A DNA stretch of 64,000 nt from Agelas oroides (taxonomy: Eukaryota > Porifera > Demospongiae > Agelasida > Agelasidae), in assembly GCA_949130485.1 (NCBI GenBank), contig OX422189.1, positions 1,373,720 through 1,437,719 of the forward strand. The letters run 5' to 3'. Under the pieces are notes generated by a model that made no database searches, had not been told where the DNA came from, and was given only the letters and a program-made list of their open reading frames with translations. Below, in pieces: positions 22,446-34,752 of this stretch. Positions within the stretch are counted from its first letter, which is position 1. Each line of letters starts with the position of its first letter. The translations under genes were made by a program, and so were the position numbers.

Positions 22446-23846
22446 GGGGAAATATGCAATCTTCAATTAAACCTGAACTTATTGCATAAGCATTATTGAA
22501 CGAAGACATATATGCACACTACACACACCACTACCATATCACGAGGCATAACATGGTCGCTAAACAAACAGTACTATGAAATAGCACTAGTGATCTGGAG
22601 GCCACAGTGAGACATGCTATGATAACCTCAGATAGCAACGTGAATGATTACACAACGAGTGTGCATTAAATGGAACATCGGTTAATTAGCAATGGCACAA
22701 GACAATTAATAAAGCACAGTTAGTATTTTATTAACCGTGTCTGTTTTTATGAGAAACTTGTACTGAGCATCTGCATAGACCCTAGACCTTGGTATACTAC
22801 AGGCTGTATTGAGCCCCACCCATAGTAATATTGGAATGTAGATCACATACACCATTTGCCTTGTTTCGGTTTTTGATCGCTTGCAGTATGTACGAACGAA
22901 GGAGGAAGGACTGGGAGGTGTGGTCATGTGCAACATGTGATGTCAGGAAAATGAAGAGTAGGTCAACACATACCCTTGACGTCACACACGTGATAAAATG
23001 TACCAGGCTCTCCTCCTCCTTAGCGGGGAGAGCCTGGGAACGAGGCTAGGGCAACTCATAGATAGCTGTGTCTGATGAAAGATCTCGAGGCCCTTGTAAT
23101 GTTCGTCCAAGAGCTATAGACCAGAGTGTTCACAAGGCAGCTTCAGTGCTGCGTATTCAAATTGTACACACCAAGCTTGAAAGCGACTTTAGTACCATAT
23201 ATAGATGTTGCTTCAAGAGTTGGAACAGTATTACATTTGTGTACTTCTGCCTCTATAGACATCCTAACAACTTTTCTCACCAGTCCACATCAGTTATCAA
23301 CCACGCATGTCCTGATCAGCGGTGGAGCATTCAAACGGAAGTTCTAGTGTGTTATTCCATTTGTTACATATCATACCAGCAGATGTTCCTCTAAAGTTCG
23401 TGCTAATAGGCAGCCATTACTACTATAACATTGTTAGTCAACCACAAAAAGTTTGGCTCCTGGCCTCAAGAGGCTACACTCTCCGAAATATGAAATGTAG
23501 CATCTGGGGGGTATGTGCTCTGATGTTTTAGGAACAGAGACAAATTTTAGCATTGTTTAAACTAATAAACTAATTGCACATGTATGCGCAATAATAGTGA
23601 TAATTACCACAGAAGTGGGAGGGGGATGAGAGATTATTAAGTAATAAGTAGTGGCCGTACTCTGTACAGCTGGGAAAGCAGCATTACTCGATTAGTTGTA
23701 AAACAAACCACACTCGGTGGTGCTCCTCGTGGTGGCCACATGACCAGATTGCAGCGCAACCTGATGTTCTATAATTAACATCATATGCAGCAACATACAT
23801 GTACCCCTTACACATTATGTCACACTTTCAATAATATATAAATCAC
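22446..23846. other. No gene supported
   Basis: Contains a GCTCTCC/GGGGAGAGCC hairpin (22986-23049) and several short frames of up to about 108 codons without splice, start or family evidence. Confidence 0.4.
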
Positions 23847-23976
23847 ATAGTACAAAGCTATACCAGAAAATATCACGAGTTTGTTGCCGTCTGTATTGTT
23901 ACGAGTGCGCAGCACAAGCAACAACGCCAACGGCAACAAACGAGTGATATTTTTCCCGGTATAGCTTGGTACTATG
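23847..23976. mobile_element. Hairpin element
   Basis: AGTACAAAGCTATACCAGAA with TATCACGAGTTTGTTGCCG pairs with CAACAAACGAGTGATATTTT and CCCGGTATAGCTTGGTACTA. Confidence 0.8.
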
Positions 23977-24493
23977 GTGATAATGGTTTTATCATACAAA
24001 TCTTTGATTTCATTACACGTTCAGACGCACGCATGTGACTTGTAGTACCTGATACAGATTCTTGCGTGACTTGTAGTAAAAAATACGGCTTTTTATAAAC
24101 TGCGTGCAGCTGCAAGGCTTCCCCATCGACTCCCATACATTAGCGTGAGTTAGACGTATGATAAATGTACATACTGTGCTGGGAAGTGGTAATAATGAAT
24201 TCTTTTGAGCAGCATACATGGCATGACCACATTCAATCGCTCTCCACATCTACCGCTCAAAAGATTTCATAATCATAGCCATCATAATTCACACGCATAC
24301 AGGTATTACCGTACTCATGCATTGTTAAGCGTACATGCTTATATCTCCACAGGAAGGAAATGAGTGCCTAACCGCCTAACAGGAAGGAAATGAGTGCCTA
24401 ACAGGGAGGTGCAGTAAAATGCACCTAACAGGGAGGTGTGCTTTATTTAGAATTATGCACTGACTACACACAAACCAGTGCTTAATAGCAAAT

Positions 24494-24865
24494 ACCGTAT
24501 TTCCTTGATTTCTTCCCGCGGGTACTATTAATTTCAGACCGTACTTACCCGCGGGTACAATACAAGAGTGGGAACAAAATTAACCTCAGCCTAGCCTGGC
24601 GTGTGCTCCAGTCGCGTGTGCACCATCGAAATGCACACGACTGACCTTTTTTTTACGGCACAAATACTAGGTACGTACAGTGCGTGAGTACAGACCGGCT
24701 AGACAAGCGATCTGAGTCGTCCAAGTCGTCCTCGTTGCAGCAATGAGTGTGGCTGCATAACCGTGCGGGAACTATTCGAGGGCGGGGTTAATTTTCTTCA
24801 GCTCAAGCGAGTGCTCGCGTGCGGGGTTAATTCAAGGGCGGGAAGAAATCAAGGAAATACGGTAT
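24494..24865. mobile_element. MITE with ends ATACCGTATTTCCTTGATTT
   Basis: About 370 bp; the left end ATACCGTATTTCCTTGATTT is mirrored by AAATCAAGGAAATACGGTAT. CCCGCGGGTAC palindromes lie inside. No ORF. Confidence 0.9.
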
Positions 24866-24909
24866 GCACTTATAGGCAAAATGTGCTCAATAACACGTGA
24901 GTACGGTAA

Positions 24910-25080
24910 CAGTGGAACCTCCCCTACTATGGGACACCATTGGTACCAAAATATTTGTCCTGATTAGTGAGTTGTCCCTATTTCAGGGGGAGAATATTAT
25001 GTGAAGTTGGGACTCGGTCAAGTGTGCTGATTAACGAGGGGTCCTTATTTCAGAGGTGTCCTTTAAGAGAGGTTCCACTG
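24910..25080. mobile_element. Short pogo-like MITE
   Basis: Ends CAGTGGAACCTCCC and GAGAGGTTCCACTG, 171 bp, no ORF. Same terminal motif as the element at 18635. Confidence 0.85.
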
Positions 25081-25510
25081 TAGAGAGGGGGTAGAACATG
25101 CATTCAGTACGGTCTAAACAACATCCCAGGGGAAACGAATTGTGGACACAAGCTACAAGCATACAGAGGAAGTCACAAGGGTGCACAAGATCTTTGACAA
25201 TGCTGAAGCCACCTTGCTAGTCAAAATCGCCTCGTTACTCACCCAGTGTCAAACTGGCAACTTACAAGTTTAGCCTGTGTGGTGAGTCATTAGAACCAAA
25301 TTTGGCTAGCCAAATGATTTTAGTCTAGCCGTACACCCTATCTGCCCATCATGACTTTATCCATTCGTTTCTTGTATGTTAATTTTACGATCCTTGCCCT
25401 TGGAATGTCATCTGAGCACAATAATTGTTGCTATGACGCACGTCCTGGTTCCTCTGGGCATTACATGTATCTCTGTAGAATTTCCCTTTATGCACGACAT
25501 CATACTTACC

Positions 25511-25742
25511 AAGAGCGTATAAGAACGGGCGGCTAGAGAGCGTGCAACTACGTAAAATTCCAAACCGGTCGGAATTATTGAACCGTACTAAAAATAGTAA
25601 CACGTATGCGCAGCTATGCGTAGACATGCTGCTAAGCACATGCCGAGTGTTCTATTTTTAGTACAGTTCAATAATTCGGACTACGGGTTTCTATTGGAGT
25701 TACACGCTCTTCCTCTAGCCGCCCGTTCTTATGCGCTCTTGA
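25511..25742. mobile_element. MITE family B, copy 3
   Basis: Ends AAGAGCGTATAAGAACGGGC and GCCCGTTCTTATGCGCTCTT, with the family's internal GTTCTATTTTTAGTA motif. Confidence 0.9.
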
Positions 25743-26003
25743 CTTACATAATGTTCACAAAAGCGTTTCCCTTTATGCATGACATCATACTTACATAATG
25801 TTCACAAAAGGACCACTAATCTCACTCACACATCACGTGATAAAATGGACCAGGCCTTCTGTGCGAATTTCGTACTGCAAGCAACAAGCGGACACAAGGC
25901 CTGGGAACAAGGCTACCACTAATCTCACTCACACACACTGACTTACATCCTATAAAACATAAACACAAGACCCATAAGAAGAGTAAGAATAACATTTACT
26001 CAC

Positions 26004-27106
26004 CCCTCCTCCAAACATTCAGTTAGTATCGGTGTAGAGTGTGTCGTACTTGAGCCACCCACAGCACCACCCACATTTGAACCAGCAGCACTGCTTAGCG
26101 GTGGGTTTGAAAGTGGCTGGAGAGGAATAGATGCGTCAGGTGTATCTCGGACAGCAGCTAGTTCATGCTCCGATTCTCGTGCGGATTCGTCACCGTCTGT
26201 TGATTTATCGGTTGCTATAATGGAAGAGAAACTAGTGTCCGTCGTAGAGCTTCGGTCAACGTGAATACTTGAGCTGTCCTTGTCACTGACACTGTCACTC
26301 GGTACACTTGAAGTTGAATGCACCTGAGTCAAGTCACTGGAGCTTTGAGCATGATAATGTTCTGGTGCCTCGGCAACCGGTTGCATTTTTCTTTGAGGCA
26401 ATAATGGGGTTGATGCACTACTACCGAGGCCAGAAGAGTCCATTCTTAGCCCTGGAACGGACCCTTTAGGTTCACAATCGGGCTTCTCTTCTGGTTCAGT
26501 TCTATCCCGCACCATCCACCTCCCTCTGCTGTACTGGTTGACACGACGAAACCGGCTCATCCCAGGCTGTAGAGTTGGGCCGTTTCCAGTGGCCCCTGCT
26601 GCCCCCTGGGAGGGAGGCTGAGATGATTGCACATCGCTAGGAGCAATGACACCACTATGTGCGGGGGGTGCATCCTGATCGATTGCTAAGACATCTGATT
26701 GTGTTTCTTTGCTGGTATGATCATCACCGATAGGATTTGTTGTGGTACCAGGAATAGCGTCTGTCTTTAGCTCTTGCAAAGGACTGATGGATTCTTCTTC
26801 CGAAATCGATTCTCCTTTCGATCTCGTTCTTATTTTCGTCTTCAGTGAATCGTCGGCTGATGCCCCTTTCTGGATCATGCTACTTTCTAAGTCATCATTA
26901 TCAGGCATAGGATCAACACTGGTTATCTCAAAAGCACTCTTTGCATTTTGATTCTGTCTCTCTGACAGTGAAATTGCCTCCCCATCACCCCCATGTAACT
27001 CATCTCCCTCCTTTTTTTCTGTGTCAGAAAATGGCGCGGAAACAGGTTCACCCGAATTCGCCTCGGACATGACTCCCGGCTGCTCTTTCACTAACATCTG
27101 ACGCAT
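26004..27106 (-). CDS. TSC22-domain family-like protein, N-terminal exon
   Basis: One large exon of 1103 bp from ATG at 27106 to a GTGAGT donor at 26003; phase 2, so the gene continues downstream. About 368 residues, low-complexity and Ser/Asp/Pro-rich. Two motifs match the N-terminal conserved boxes I recall for long TSC22D isoforms: SAFEITSVDP followed by an acidic run (box 1, about residue 58), and SRFRRVNQYSRGRW (box 2, about residue 184). These proteins act as dimeric adaptors or transcription regulators through a C-terminal TSC box and leucine zipper, which is not in this exon. The only candidate zipper downstream on this strand is at 17377-17589, 8.4 kb away. An alternative start is Met13. 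The family call rests on two short motifs. Confidence 0.6.
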
Positions 27107-27300
27107 ATTCTGACCAAACGGGGCGCGCTAAGATTCAATTTCCCCGACATATTACACCAACAAAACTACACGACTATAAACTCAACTAAAAACTAACACA
27201 GCCCATTCACAAGTTCCCCGGTGTTCTTGTTTAATACTCGTCGACGTCGTGTCAGGCACCTATTTATAGTGGGTGGGGAGGGCGAACATTGAACTTGCTT
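27107..27300 (-). promoter_or_regulatory. Presumed promoter/5' UTR of the TSC22-like gene
   Basis: Sequence directly upstream of the start codon at 27106, with CpG-containing stretches near 27110-27130 and 27238-27255. No TATA box or other defined motif was recognised; the call is positional only. Confidence 0.3.
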
Positions 27301-27833
27301 TCAGGTGTCAACTCTCTGAGTCTTGGTAGAGTCGCGTGGGAGAAGTCTTCGGCTTCTAGTAAAGTACACCCCAGCAGAGACACTGGCGTCCACGAAGGAG
27401 CTCCAACTCGCCACAACCACCACACAAAAATGTCCTCCACACATGCACATTCAGAGGGGGAAATTTATGCTGCCCCGCACAACTATTATAGTGATAAAAT
27501 TACGTCATAGGTACTGTCTCGTTCCAGTTTCACGTAACGTTGAACCAGATCCGGAATCCCAGGTTTAGCCTCGTTCCCAGGCTCCTCCGCTCCGGAACGC
27601 GAAATTGAACTTGTGCATGCGGAGAGAGAGCCCCTGATTACGAGCCAAAATTTCCCTTGCAGCCCTCACAGGGAGGGAAATTATCACAGTAAATCCCCAC
27701 CTGTTGTATAGGCGAAACTATACTAGGTGGGATATATTTAGAGTAAATTCTGTGACTGCCTGTTGCCTGGAGGCTGTGGTCCATCAAACCTAACTTTAAA
27801 AGAGAGAATTTTTGAGGCGAAAATAGAGGAAAG

Positions 27834-27935
27834 TAAAATGGCTGGAAGTCGTCGAGAATCGAACCCAGGACACCTGGCTTGTGCAGCCAGTGCCCTACCA
27901 CTGAGCTACGACAACTGGACAACCACCAGCCCTCA
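27834..27935 (-). mobile_element. tRNA-derived SINE head, copy 1
   Basis: On the minus strand, a GAGGGCTGGTGGTTG leader is followed by a tRNA-like body with box A (TAGCTCAGTGGTAGGGC) and box B (GGGTTCGATTC). The anticodon stem CTGGC/GCCAG is intact, but the loop has G at position 33 and the T and acceptor stems mispair, so this is not a working tRNA. A second copy is at 30072-30172. Confidence 0.7.
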
Positions 27936-28313
27936 CAATCCTCTTTTTATTCCATGACATGTAACCATTTTCTGTGGCTCTCCTTGTACACATGCATAGC
28001 TACATACAACAGCAAAAAAAAAATTGTCTATCCCGATTTTTGTTACACTGAAATGCATGTCTAAATTTTAGGCGATTGACCCCTTGCAAGTGTACCAAAG
28101 TTAGGTTTAAATCCTTAGAACTCTTGTCTCATGTTCCCATTTCCTCTAAACTCATCAAGAAATTGAAGCTGGTGATGAAAAATCTTTCTCAGCCTAGTGC
28201 ATCAGATGTGCATATGGAGTGCACCAATAGCTAAGCAATAATGCGACACACTAAATCTGTGAAAAAGCCAATTATGATAAAGCTATTTCTGACAAACACA
28301 AATCAATCACGCT

Positions 28314-30682
28314 CTAAATTAACTTGTTTTCATCCCTCTTCCCTGTTGAGCAACTACTTCCAGTTGTATTCAACCCCAGCGGAGGGCACAATGGCCTTTG
28401 AAACAGCTCTTCGACCTGTTCAAGCGTCCTCCCTTTTGTTTCAGGCAGAAAGAGAAACACAAATACCCATCCTAAGATCGTGATTCCAGCATAGAGCCAA
28501 AATGACCCATAGCGTGACAGGTATCTTGTCAGATGGAGGAAGGTGACAGAGGTGAGCAAATTGCCCACCCAGTTTATCGTGGTCGACAAGGAATTACCAA
28601 CACTCCTAGCCCAGTTGGGATAAATCTCAGTATTGATAGTCCATGGAAGAGGGCCCAGCCCAAGTGACATCATGATGATAAATAGGCCAAGAGCAGCAAG
28701 AGTAAGCCACGAGAAACCACTTGGGCAGTAGTCATAGGTGGTGAGGTCAAAGATGGGGGGCATTCCACTTGAGACACTTTCAATCATGGTTCTAATGTCA
28801 TCTGTGGTACAAGTGCCGTTCAAAATCAAATCAACTGGCACTTGACACGCCCCCTTCTCCCTGCTGTAAAAGTCGGAATCAGTATGGACACATGAAACTG
28901 AATTTCCATAGCTCCCATTGAGAATGCAAAAGTGACAATCATCGTCAATAACGCAGTCATCACAGTTTTTCCATTTGCATTTGTCATTGTTCTCATTGTA
29001 ATAATTTGTCCAGTTGCACAAGAATGGAGTAGCTCTAGTGGTGACAGGACTATGTGTATTTGTCATATAGAAGGCTATACCCAACATAAATAGGCTGACA
29101 ATTACACCAGCGAGACTGGAGAGAACGAGTTTCCGTCGCCCCAACTTCTCGACACAGTACAGTCCAATCGTAGTGAATATAAAATTGCCCAACGCAATGA
29201 TGATTCCCAGTCCAATTGCTTTATGGTTGTCCACCACCCCAGCCATTTGGAGAATGCTGGGCGTATAGTACCTGGAGAGATCAGACATACAGTCAAATTT
29301 GTTCATAATGGTTTCCATGGGACAAGCATTTATTATAGACAGGTGGATGCACAAGATATAACTAGGGCCATAAGTAGTAAGAGGTGGTTGCCTAACTATA
29401 GCCAAGCACAAGTTGTACTGTACACCTGATGAAGATAGAAGGCAAATTCCTGGGCTGTATATAAGGACAAAGTCATGGTCCTTATAAGGACTGTGGTCTT
29501 TATAAGGGCAAAGTCCTGGTTCTTATAAGGGCAAAGTCCTGGTTCTTATAAGGGCAAAGGGTTAATCCTGTATAGTCAGTACATGTACGTATTGTACACA
29601 TACAGGACAATGTTTCTTCCTGCCAGCTGCTTGATGCCCTGCAGCCCACAGCCCACAATCAGAGCAAGGAGGAGGTGGCGAGTGGTCAGCATGGTCCACA
29701 ACTTGTGAATAACATCTACAGAGGGGTGAGAACAAGCCTGTGATGTAGTTAGTTTTCAATTGGGTCAGACAATTCGACTACAAAGTTTGTAAAGTACACA
29801 ACTCAGCCCTGCACTAACTCTGCTTGTTCTCTTTTGCACTGCATTGCATGTCCTTCTGGATCTCCCCCAGCTCCCCCTCCACCTGTACCTTCCTCCCCCT
29901 CAGCTTCTGGAGCACACTCCTCGCCTGCACTACCTTCCCCCTCCCCACCAGCCACCGAGGACTTTCAGGAAGAAAGAAGAAGGCAATAAACCTCACAATT
30001 GCTGGGAAGGCTGCAATACCCAACATGAACCTAAAGGAGGACATGAGAATTATTGGGAACGCTAATAGTAGAGACATATTGGAATTGAACCCAGGGTCGC
30101 TGGCTTGAGCTGCCAGTGTTCCAACCACTGACCTACGGCCACCAGGCAACCACCGGCCCTCACTCATAATTATGTACCGCACAGTTGGCGTGATTCAAAG
30201 TGACTGCTGGCATTAATTTCACTTTTGCCTCATAATATCAAATGTATTTTCACAACAATAGCCATGCAGACTCCCACAAGAAGAAGTTTTGGTACAAGGC
30301 TACATAACAGTAGCAACACTAACACACCCTCAATACCATAGTCATCTCCAAGAAGCTTATAGCTATATGTACCTGTAAATATAAATGCATGCATACATAC
30401 AAACATACACACATACATACACACATACATACAAACATACACACATACATACACACATACATACATACATACACACATACATACACACATACATACATAC
30501 ATATATACATACATTATGCATATGTGCATGCATACATATTTGTTGGATGTTACTTAGCAACCAAATCTTTGAACTGGAATAACACAAGGAGGTGATAATG
30601 CATGGATGTAATGTCCAACTAGTTACATTCTCCAGACAGAATAGCATTTGACCTTCAGTGCTTCGTCTGGGGAATGTAACTA

Positions 30683-30713
<31 letters not shown>

Positions 30714-32984
30714 CATACATGCATTCATACGTACATACATACATACATACATACATATACATACATACATACATACATACATACATTGTACAAACCTCCA
30801 TCCATGGCTGATATAGCTGAAGCCATAGGCAGCAATCCCAGCGGTAATTTGCCCGGCCATGAGGGCCATGACATTGGCCATAGTGAGCCTTCCCCGCAGG
30901 TGAGCAGGGGAACACTCTGCCAGGTACACCGGCACCGTCATGCTTGCCAAACCTGAACAGGGGAGCAAATAGAACCGTACAACGTACAATCATATAGCTA
31001 CAGATGGGTTTAATAGGTTTTGCAGGTCACATCTGTAGCCCCATTCCCAAGCATACAGTATTTTGGCATGACAGTAACAGCTTGGGGATCTGTGCTAACA
31101 GTTTACTTCAACTGTAGCCTCGATCCCAGACCGTTCCCGCCTCCAGTTTTTGATCGCTTGCAGTTTTTGCATACTGCAAGCGATCAAAAACTGGAGGCGG
31201 GAACAGCCTGGGAATGAGGCTTCTTCAACTGCAGCTAGTGTCTGAACATATTATACACCCAGGCCTTCCCACTGCATCGTTTGTTGCTTGCACTAAATGT
31301 TAGTACCAGCCTTGTACCCAGGCCTTCTCACTGCATCGTTTGTTGCTTGCACTAAATGTTAGTACCAGCCTTGTACCCAGGCCTTCCCACTGCATCGTTT
31401 GTTGCTTGCACTAAATGTTAGTACCAGCCTTGTACCCAGGCCTTCCCACTGCATCGTTTGTTGCTTGCACTAAATGTTAGTACCAGCCTTGTACCCAGGC
31501 CTTCCCACTGCATCGTTTGTTGCTTGCACTAAATGTTAGTACCAGCCTTGTACCCAGGCCTTCCCACTGCATCGTTTGTTGCTTGCACTAAATGTTAGTA
31601 CCAGCCTTGTACCCAGGCCTTCTCACTGCATCGTTTGTTGCTTGCACTAAATGTTAGTACCAGCCTTGTACCCAGGCCTTCTCACTGCATCGTTTGTTGC
31701 TTGCACTAAATGTTAGTACCAGCCTTGTACCCAGGCCTTCACATTTGTTGCTTGCAGTATGGCAATGTAAAACCCCTGATGATGACAGACACATTCAGTT
31801 GAAACATTGGCAAAAAGTTTTCCAGTTTAAAGTTAATCTAGAACATCAAAACAAAAGACCACTTTGGAAGTTACTAAATGCTATGCCAGCAGTGCTGTAC
31901 AGCAAAGGTTTCCACTGTGCATGTTGACAGTATTGTCATTCCTAGGCCCCTCCCTATACCCACTTACAGCAGTCATGGAAAGCTGAGGTGGCCTGGGAAT
32001 GAGACCACGTTGAATGTCTTTTCTGCTTCACAATAGGTTTTGCTGTGCTGGGTTGAAGTTTGTGTGAGTAGTGTGCTGTTGAAATGAGCTATGTAAACAC
32101 GCCCACTACAACTATTCCACACATGTAAACTTAATTGTGTACATGTGTATAGTCAAAGATTTGCCCAACACACCTTGAAAGGAAAAAATCCTGTATGAAA
32201 CCCTGTTGATGTGTTGACGTTCTGCAGAGAAATTTACATGCTGTGCATGCCATTTTTCCCTAGTTAATTCAGTTCCAGAACAATGGTCATGTATGTTTGA
32301 CATCTAGACACTTAATGAAGTTTCAAAGATAAACGTTTCCTTGGGTTGCTACATGTTGAATTTTGGCACAAAAAAAACCCCACAATGAGTGACCCATTAA
32401 ACATTATATCAGATATTTATGGCACTGTATTCATTCTCACCTATCGCTATGCCCACAATGAATCTGCCAGAAAGCACCATAAGCCAACTCCACTTGCCAT
32501 TAGTGGGAGCCCCACACATCACAATCGGTCCCACTGCAAATATGACAGATGCAATTATTATTGTTTTCTTTCGTCCGAGTTTCTCATTCATGAGACCACC
32601 AGCCAGCGCTCCAACTGTAGCTGCCAATGCTGTAACACTGACCACGAGTTCTATTTGGAGTTTACTAAGACTGAAGTCTTTTTTGAGATCCAATAAGGCC
32701 CCAGAAATTACAGTTGTATCATATCCGAACAAAAACCCTCCAATAGTAGAGAAGAAAACTACTACATACAAAAATAATGGAGTCCTTGTATTCTGTCCTA
32801 GCTTGTCGTCTGAATAAGGTTCAGGCGTATCCCGGTTTGAATCTGTGTTAGAATGGAAGTCTAAAATCTCCACTTTGTCTTGAGAGTCAGAGATTAAGAT
32901 TTGTTTCTCTTCTTCTTCTTCTACATTCTTCCCTTCTTCTTTCAAGTTCTTGCTCCACTTGACTACCGTATTTAAGACTGACAT
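28314..32984 (-). CDS. SLC2A13: H+/myo-inositol cotransporter, SLC2A13/HMIT-type
   Basis: Plasma-membrane major-facilitator sugar transporter; the family carries myo-inositol with protons. Five exons: 32441-32984, 30796-30952, 29819-30030, 29604-29715 and 28314-29271. Phases close exactly, giving 660 codons before the stop, close to vertebrate HMIT. Visible motifs: GGFLFGYDTTVISGAL in TM1, GRKK after TM2, PVYLAECSP in TM4-5, PESPRWLVGRGK in the central loop, GRR after TM8 and PETKGRTLEQVEELF after TM12. The large extracellular loop between TM9 and TM10 is Cys-rich (CKWKNCDDCVIDDDCHFC) with N-glycosylation sequons, a feature of HMIT. In TM7 the sequence reads QLAGRN where sugar transporters usually have QLSGIN. 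Introns hold (GTAT)n tracts, a SINE and a 59-bp array. The start codon is the first Met of an open exon with no upstream extension evident. Confidence 0.93.
30072..30172 (-). mobile_element. tRNA-derived SINE head, copy 2
   Basis: Same leader (GAGGGCCGGTGGTTGCC) and tRNA-like body with box B GGGTTCAATTC. It lies in intron 2 of the HMIT-type gene, 40 bp upstream of the exon-3 acceptor. Confidence 0.7.
30385..30512. repeat. (ACAT/ACAC) microsatellite
   Basis: Imperfect CATACACACATACATA repeats in intron 2 of the HMIT-type gene. Confidence 0.92.
30684..30786. repeat. (GTAT)n microsatellite at a splice donor
   Basis: CATA repeats on plus, which are GTAT repeats on the gene strand, begin eight bases after the GTTTGT donor of HMIT exon 2. 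Confidence 0.92.
31118..31223. mobile_element. Hairpin MITE with TTGATCGCTTGCAG core
   Basis: AGCCTCGATCCCAGACCGTT and AACAGCCTGGGAATGAGGCT are the ends; TTTTTGATCGCTTGCAG and its complement form the inner stem. Confidence 0.88.
31248..31742. repeat. 59-bp tandem array, about eight copies
   Basis: The unit contains GTACCCAGGCCTTCYCACTG and CATCGTTTGTTGCTTGCAC. Copies are almost identical. The unit resembles half of the dispersed CCCAGGC hairpin elements, so the array may come from a MITE. Lies in intron 1 of the HMIT-type gene. Confidence 0.93.
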
Positions 32985-34752
32985 TTTGCAGCAAATTGTT
33001 CAGCTCTCACTTTTCATTTCAATATGTGGCTTCACATGAGAAACAAACAAGGAGACGAAATATAATAACTGTTCACATTTAGTAGTACTTTTTACGTTAC
33101 ACCTGCATGGATGCAAGATTCATACAGTATGGCTAGCAAGCAACTTCAGCCCGACTGCAGCTACTTACTGTCCATACATGTGTTTGGGACATGTGCCTTG
33201 GCTACTAACACTCCATGCTACCACAGATAGCTGCTACGTACAAATAGTTTACTCGACTACACAGTCGGTGCTAGTACTGATCAACATCCATAAATATCGA
33301 TGCGAGTCTGAACGAGCCTAGTTTGGTGGCGCGTGTAATACGCTGTTACTCCTTCGTCTCCAAAGACTCACTTCTAGTCGCTCATCATGTTCTTGCCTTA
33401 GGCTTAGCTAACTGCATGATAACGGAACTAACAACCGCGCTGACTCAAAAGTATGTATGACGCTGTGTTGCATAACGATAAAATGTATGGAACGCCAAAT
33501 ACGACTTAGAAAGTAGTAGCTGTGTCAACTGGTTTGTGATTGATATTCGTGTTCAGAAAGACTCTGCTAATCGATTCTCAGAACGATTTTCTCACGCAAT
33601 TTCATGAATTTCGACGATTACAAAAGCAGCACATGGAGACGGTACAAGGGACCAGTCAATCGAACCACCAGTGTGAATAATAAAAATTATTCATCATGCA
33701 TGGTAGCATAGATCATGAAATAGATTGATGACTTCAGATGCTTGGTTCACGACATAGACAAAATGATAAGTGATAACATTATAGATTTGGTTTGTATAGC
33801 TCTTGGTTTTGAGTTGAAAAAATTTGTATCACCAAATATCAATCCCCAAAGACATAATCAAACCCTCCCCCCAAAGCACTATCACTATGACAATTTGGTA
33901 GCCACAGCTAGCTCTGAGTCACAGCCTCACAGGTGCTGGCAGTAGCAAATTTAGTCATCAGAGAGTGTTGGAGTGTGATATCAGTTAGCACCTATTCCAA
34001 CCCAAAGGAGACATCTTGTCTGTGGTGAAAAAGATCAGGACATGTTTTTCCCCCATATTCTGCTTCTTGGTGGACATCTCCTTTTTACAGTCACTTCCAA
34101 TTCTCCTATCAACAGTCATCCCTGCCCTCATCTTCAGTCTACATTGTCTGCAGGTATTAAAACTCATGGTGAAATGCAAAAAGGTCAAGGTAGAAGTGAC
34201 CATAGATAGTAAAAGACTACTCGACTAATGTTTGCCAAGTCTTGTCCCCAGACTCCCACGGCCACCCTCTCGGCTGGAGGCGCGCGCGAGCATGCTGCAC
34301 TGCGCATGCGTAGTAGTCCAAGTGTGATTTCTGTTCTAATTATCCGTAGGTGAAATTATTTTGAGACTGTTTGTTTGTTGTCATGACCACAATCAATGCG
34401 GCCATGCGCATTACCATTGGAAACACATACAAACCATGACTAAACTGTCAACTGGCTTGGCAGTCTGAGAACTCAACCTTCGTTGGTATGTGCGCTGGAA
34501 CTACAGCATCCTTCGTTCAGATGGACTACAAATCTCCCAGGAAGTTAAAGTTAGTGATCACAAGCCAGCTAGCTCAAGGGGCTGATCATATGTCCGCTGT
34601 CCTCTCTCCTTGGTAGCCTTCCATGCATGTGGGGCCTATTCAATCTTCCTCCTCCCTCAGTACAGTAATCTCCCATGCATGTGAAGCCTATAATACTACT
34701 CTACCTCCTTCCTCTTTTGTGGAACTTAACCACCCTCCTCTCTCCTCCTAGG
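32985..34752. other. Intergenic region between two divergent genes
   Basis: Separates the HMIT-type gene (minus) from the ZBBX-like gene (plus) and probably holds both promoters and any 5' non-coding exons. An exon-like segment at 34153-34187 (acceptor TGTCTGCAG, donor GTAGAA) reads VLKLMVKCKKVK, but its phase does not join the next exon. A damaged hairpin lies near 34235-34310. Confidence 0.45.

Noticed and set aside
23068-23531. Overlapping plus frames of 69-108 codons
   Set aside because: No conserved motif, splice support or codon pattern; likely chance.
27838-27932. tRNA gene
   Set aside because: Box A, box B and the anticodon stem are visible, but position 33 is not U and the T and acceptor stems mispair. 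A second diverged copy and a shared leader point to a SINE.
34153-34187. Extra 5' exon of the ZBBX-like gene
   Set aside because: Good acceptor and donor text and a suggestive KLMVKCKK, but no donor gives the phase required by exon 34753.
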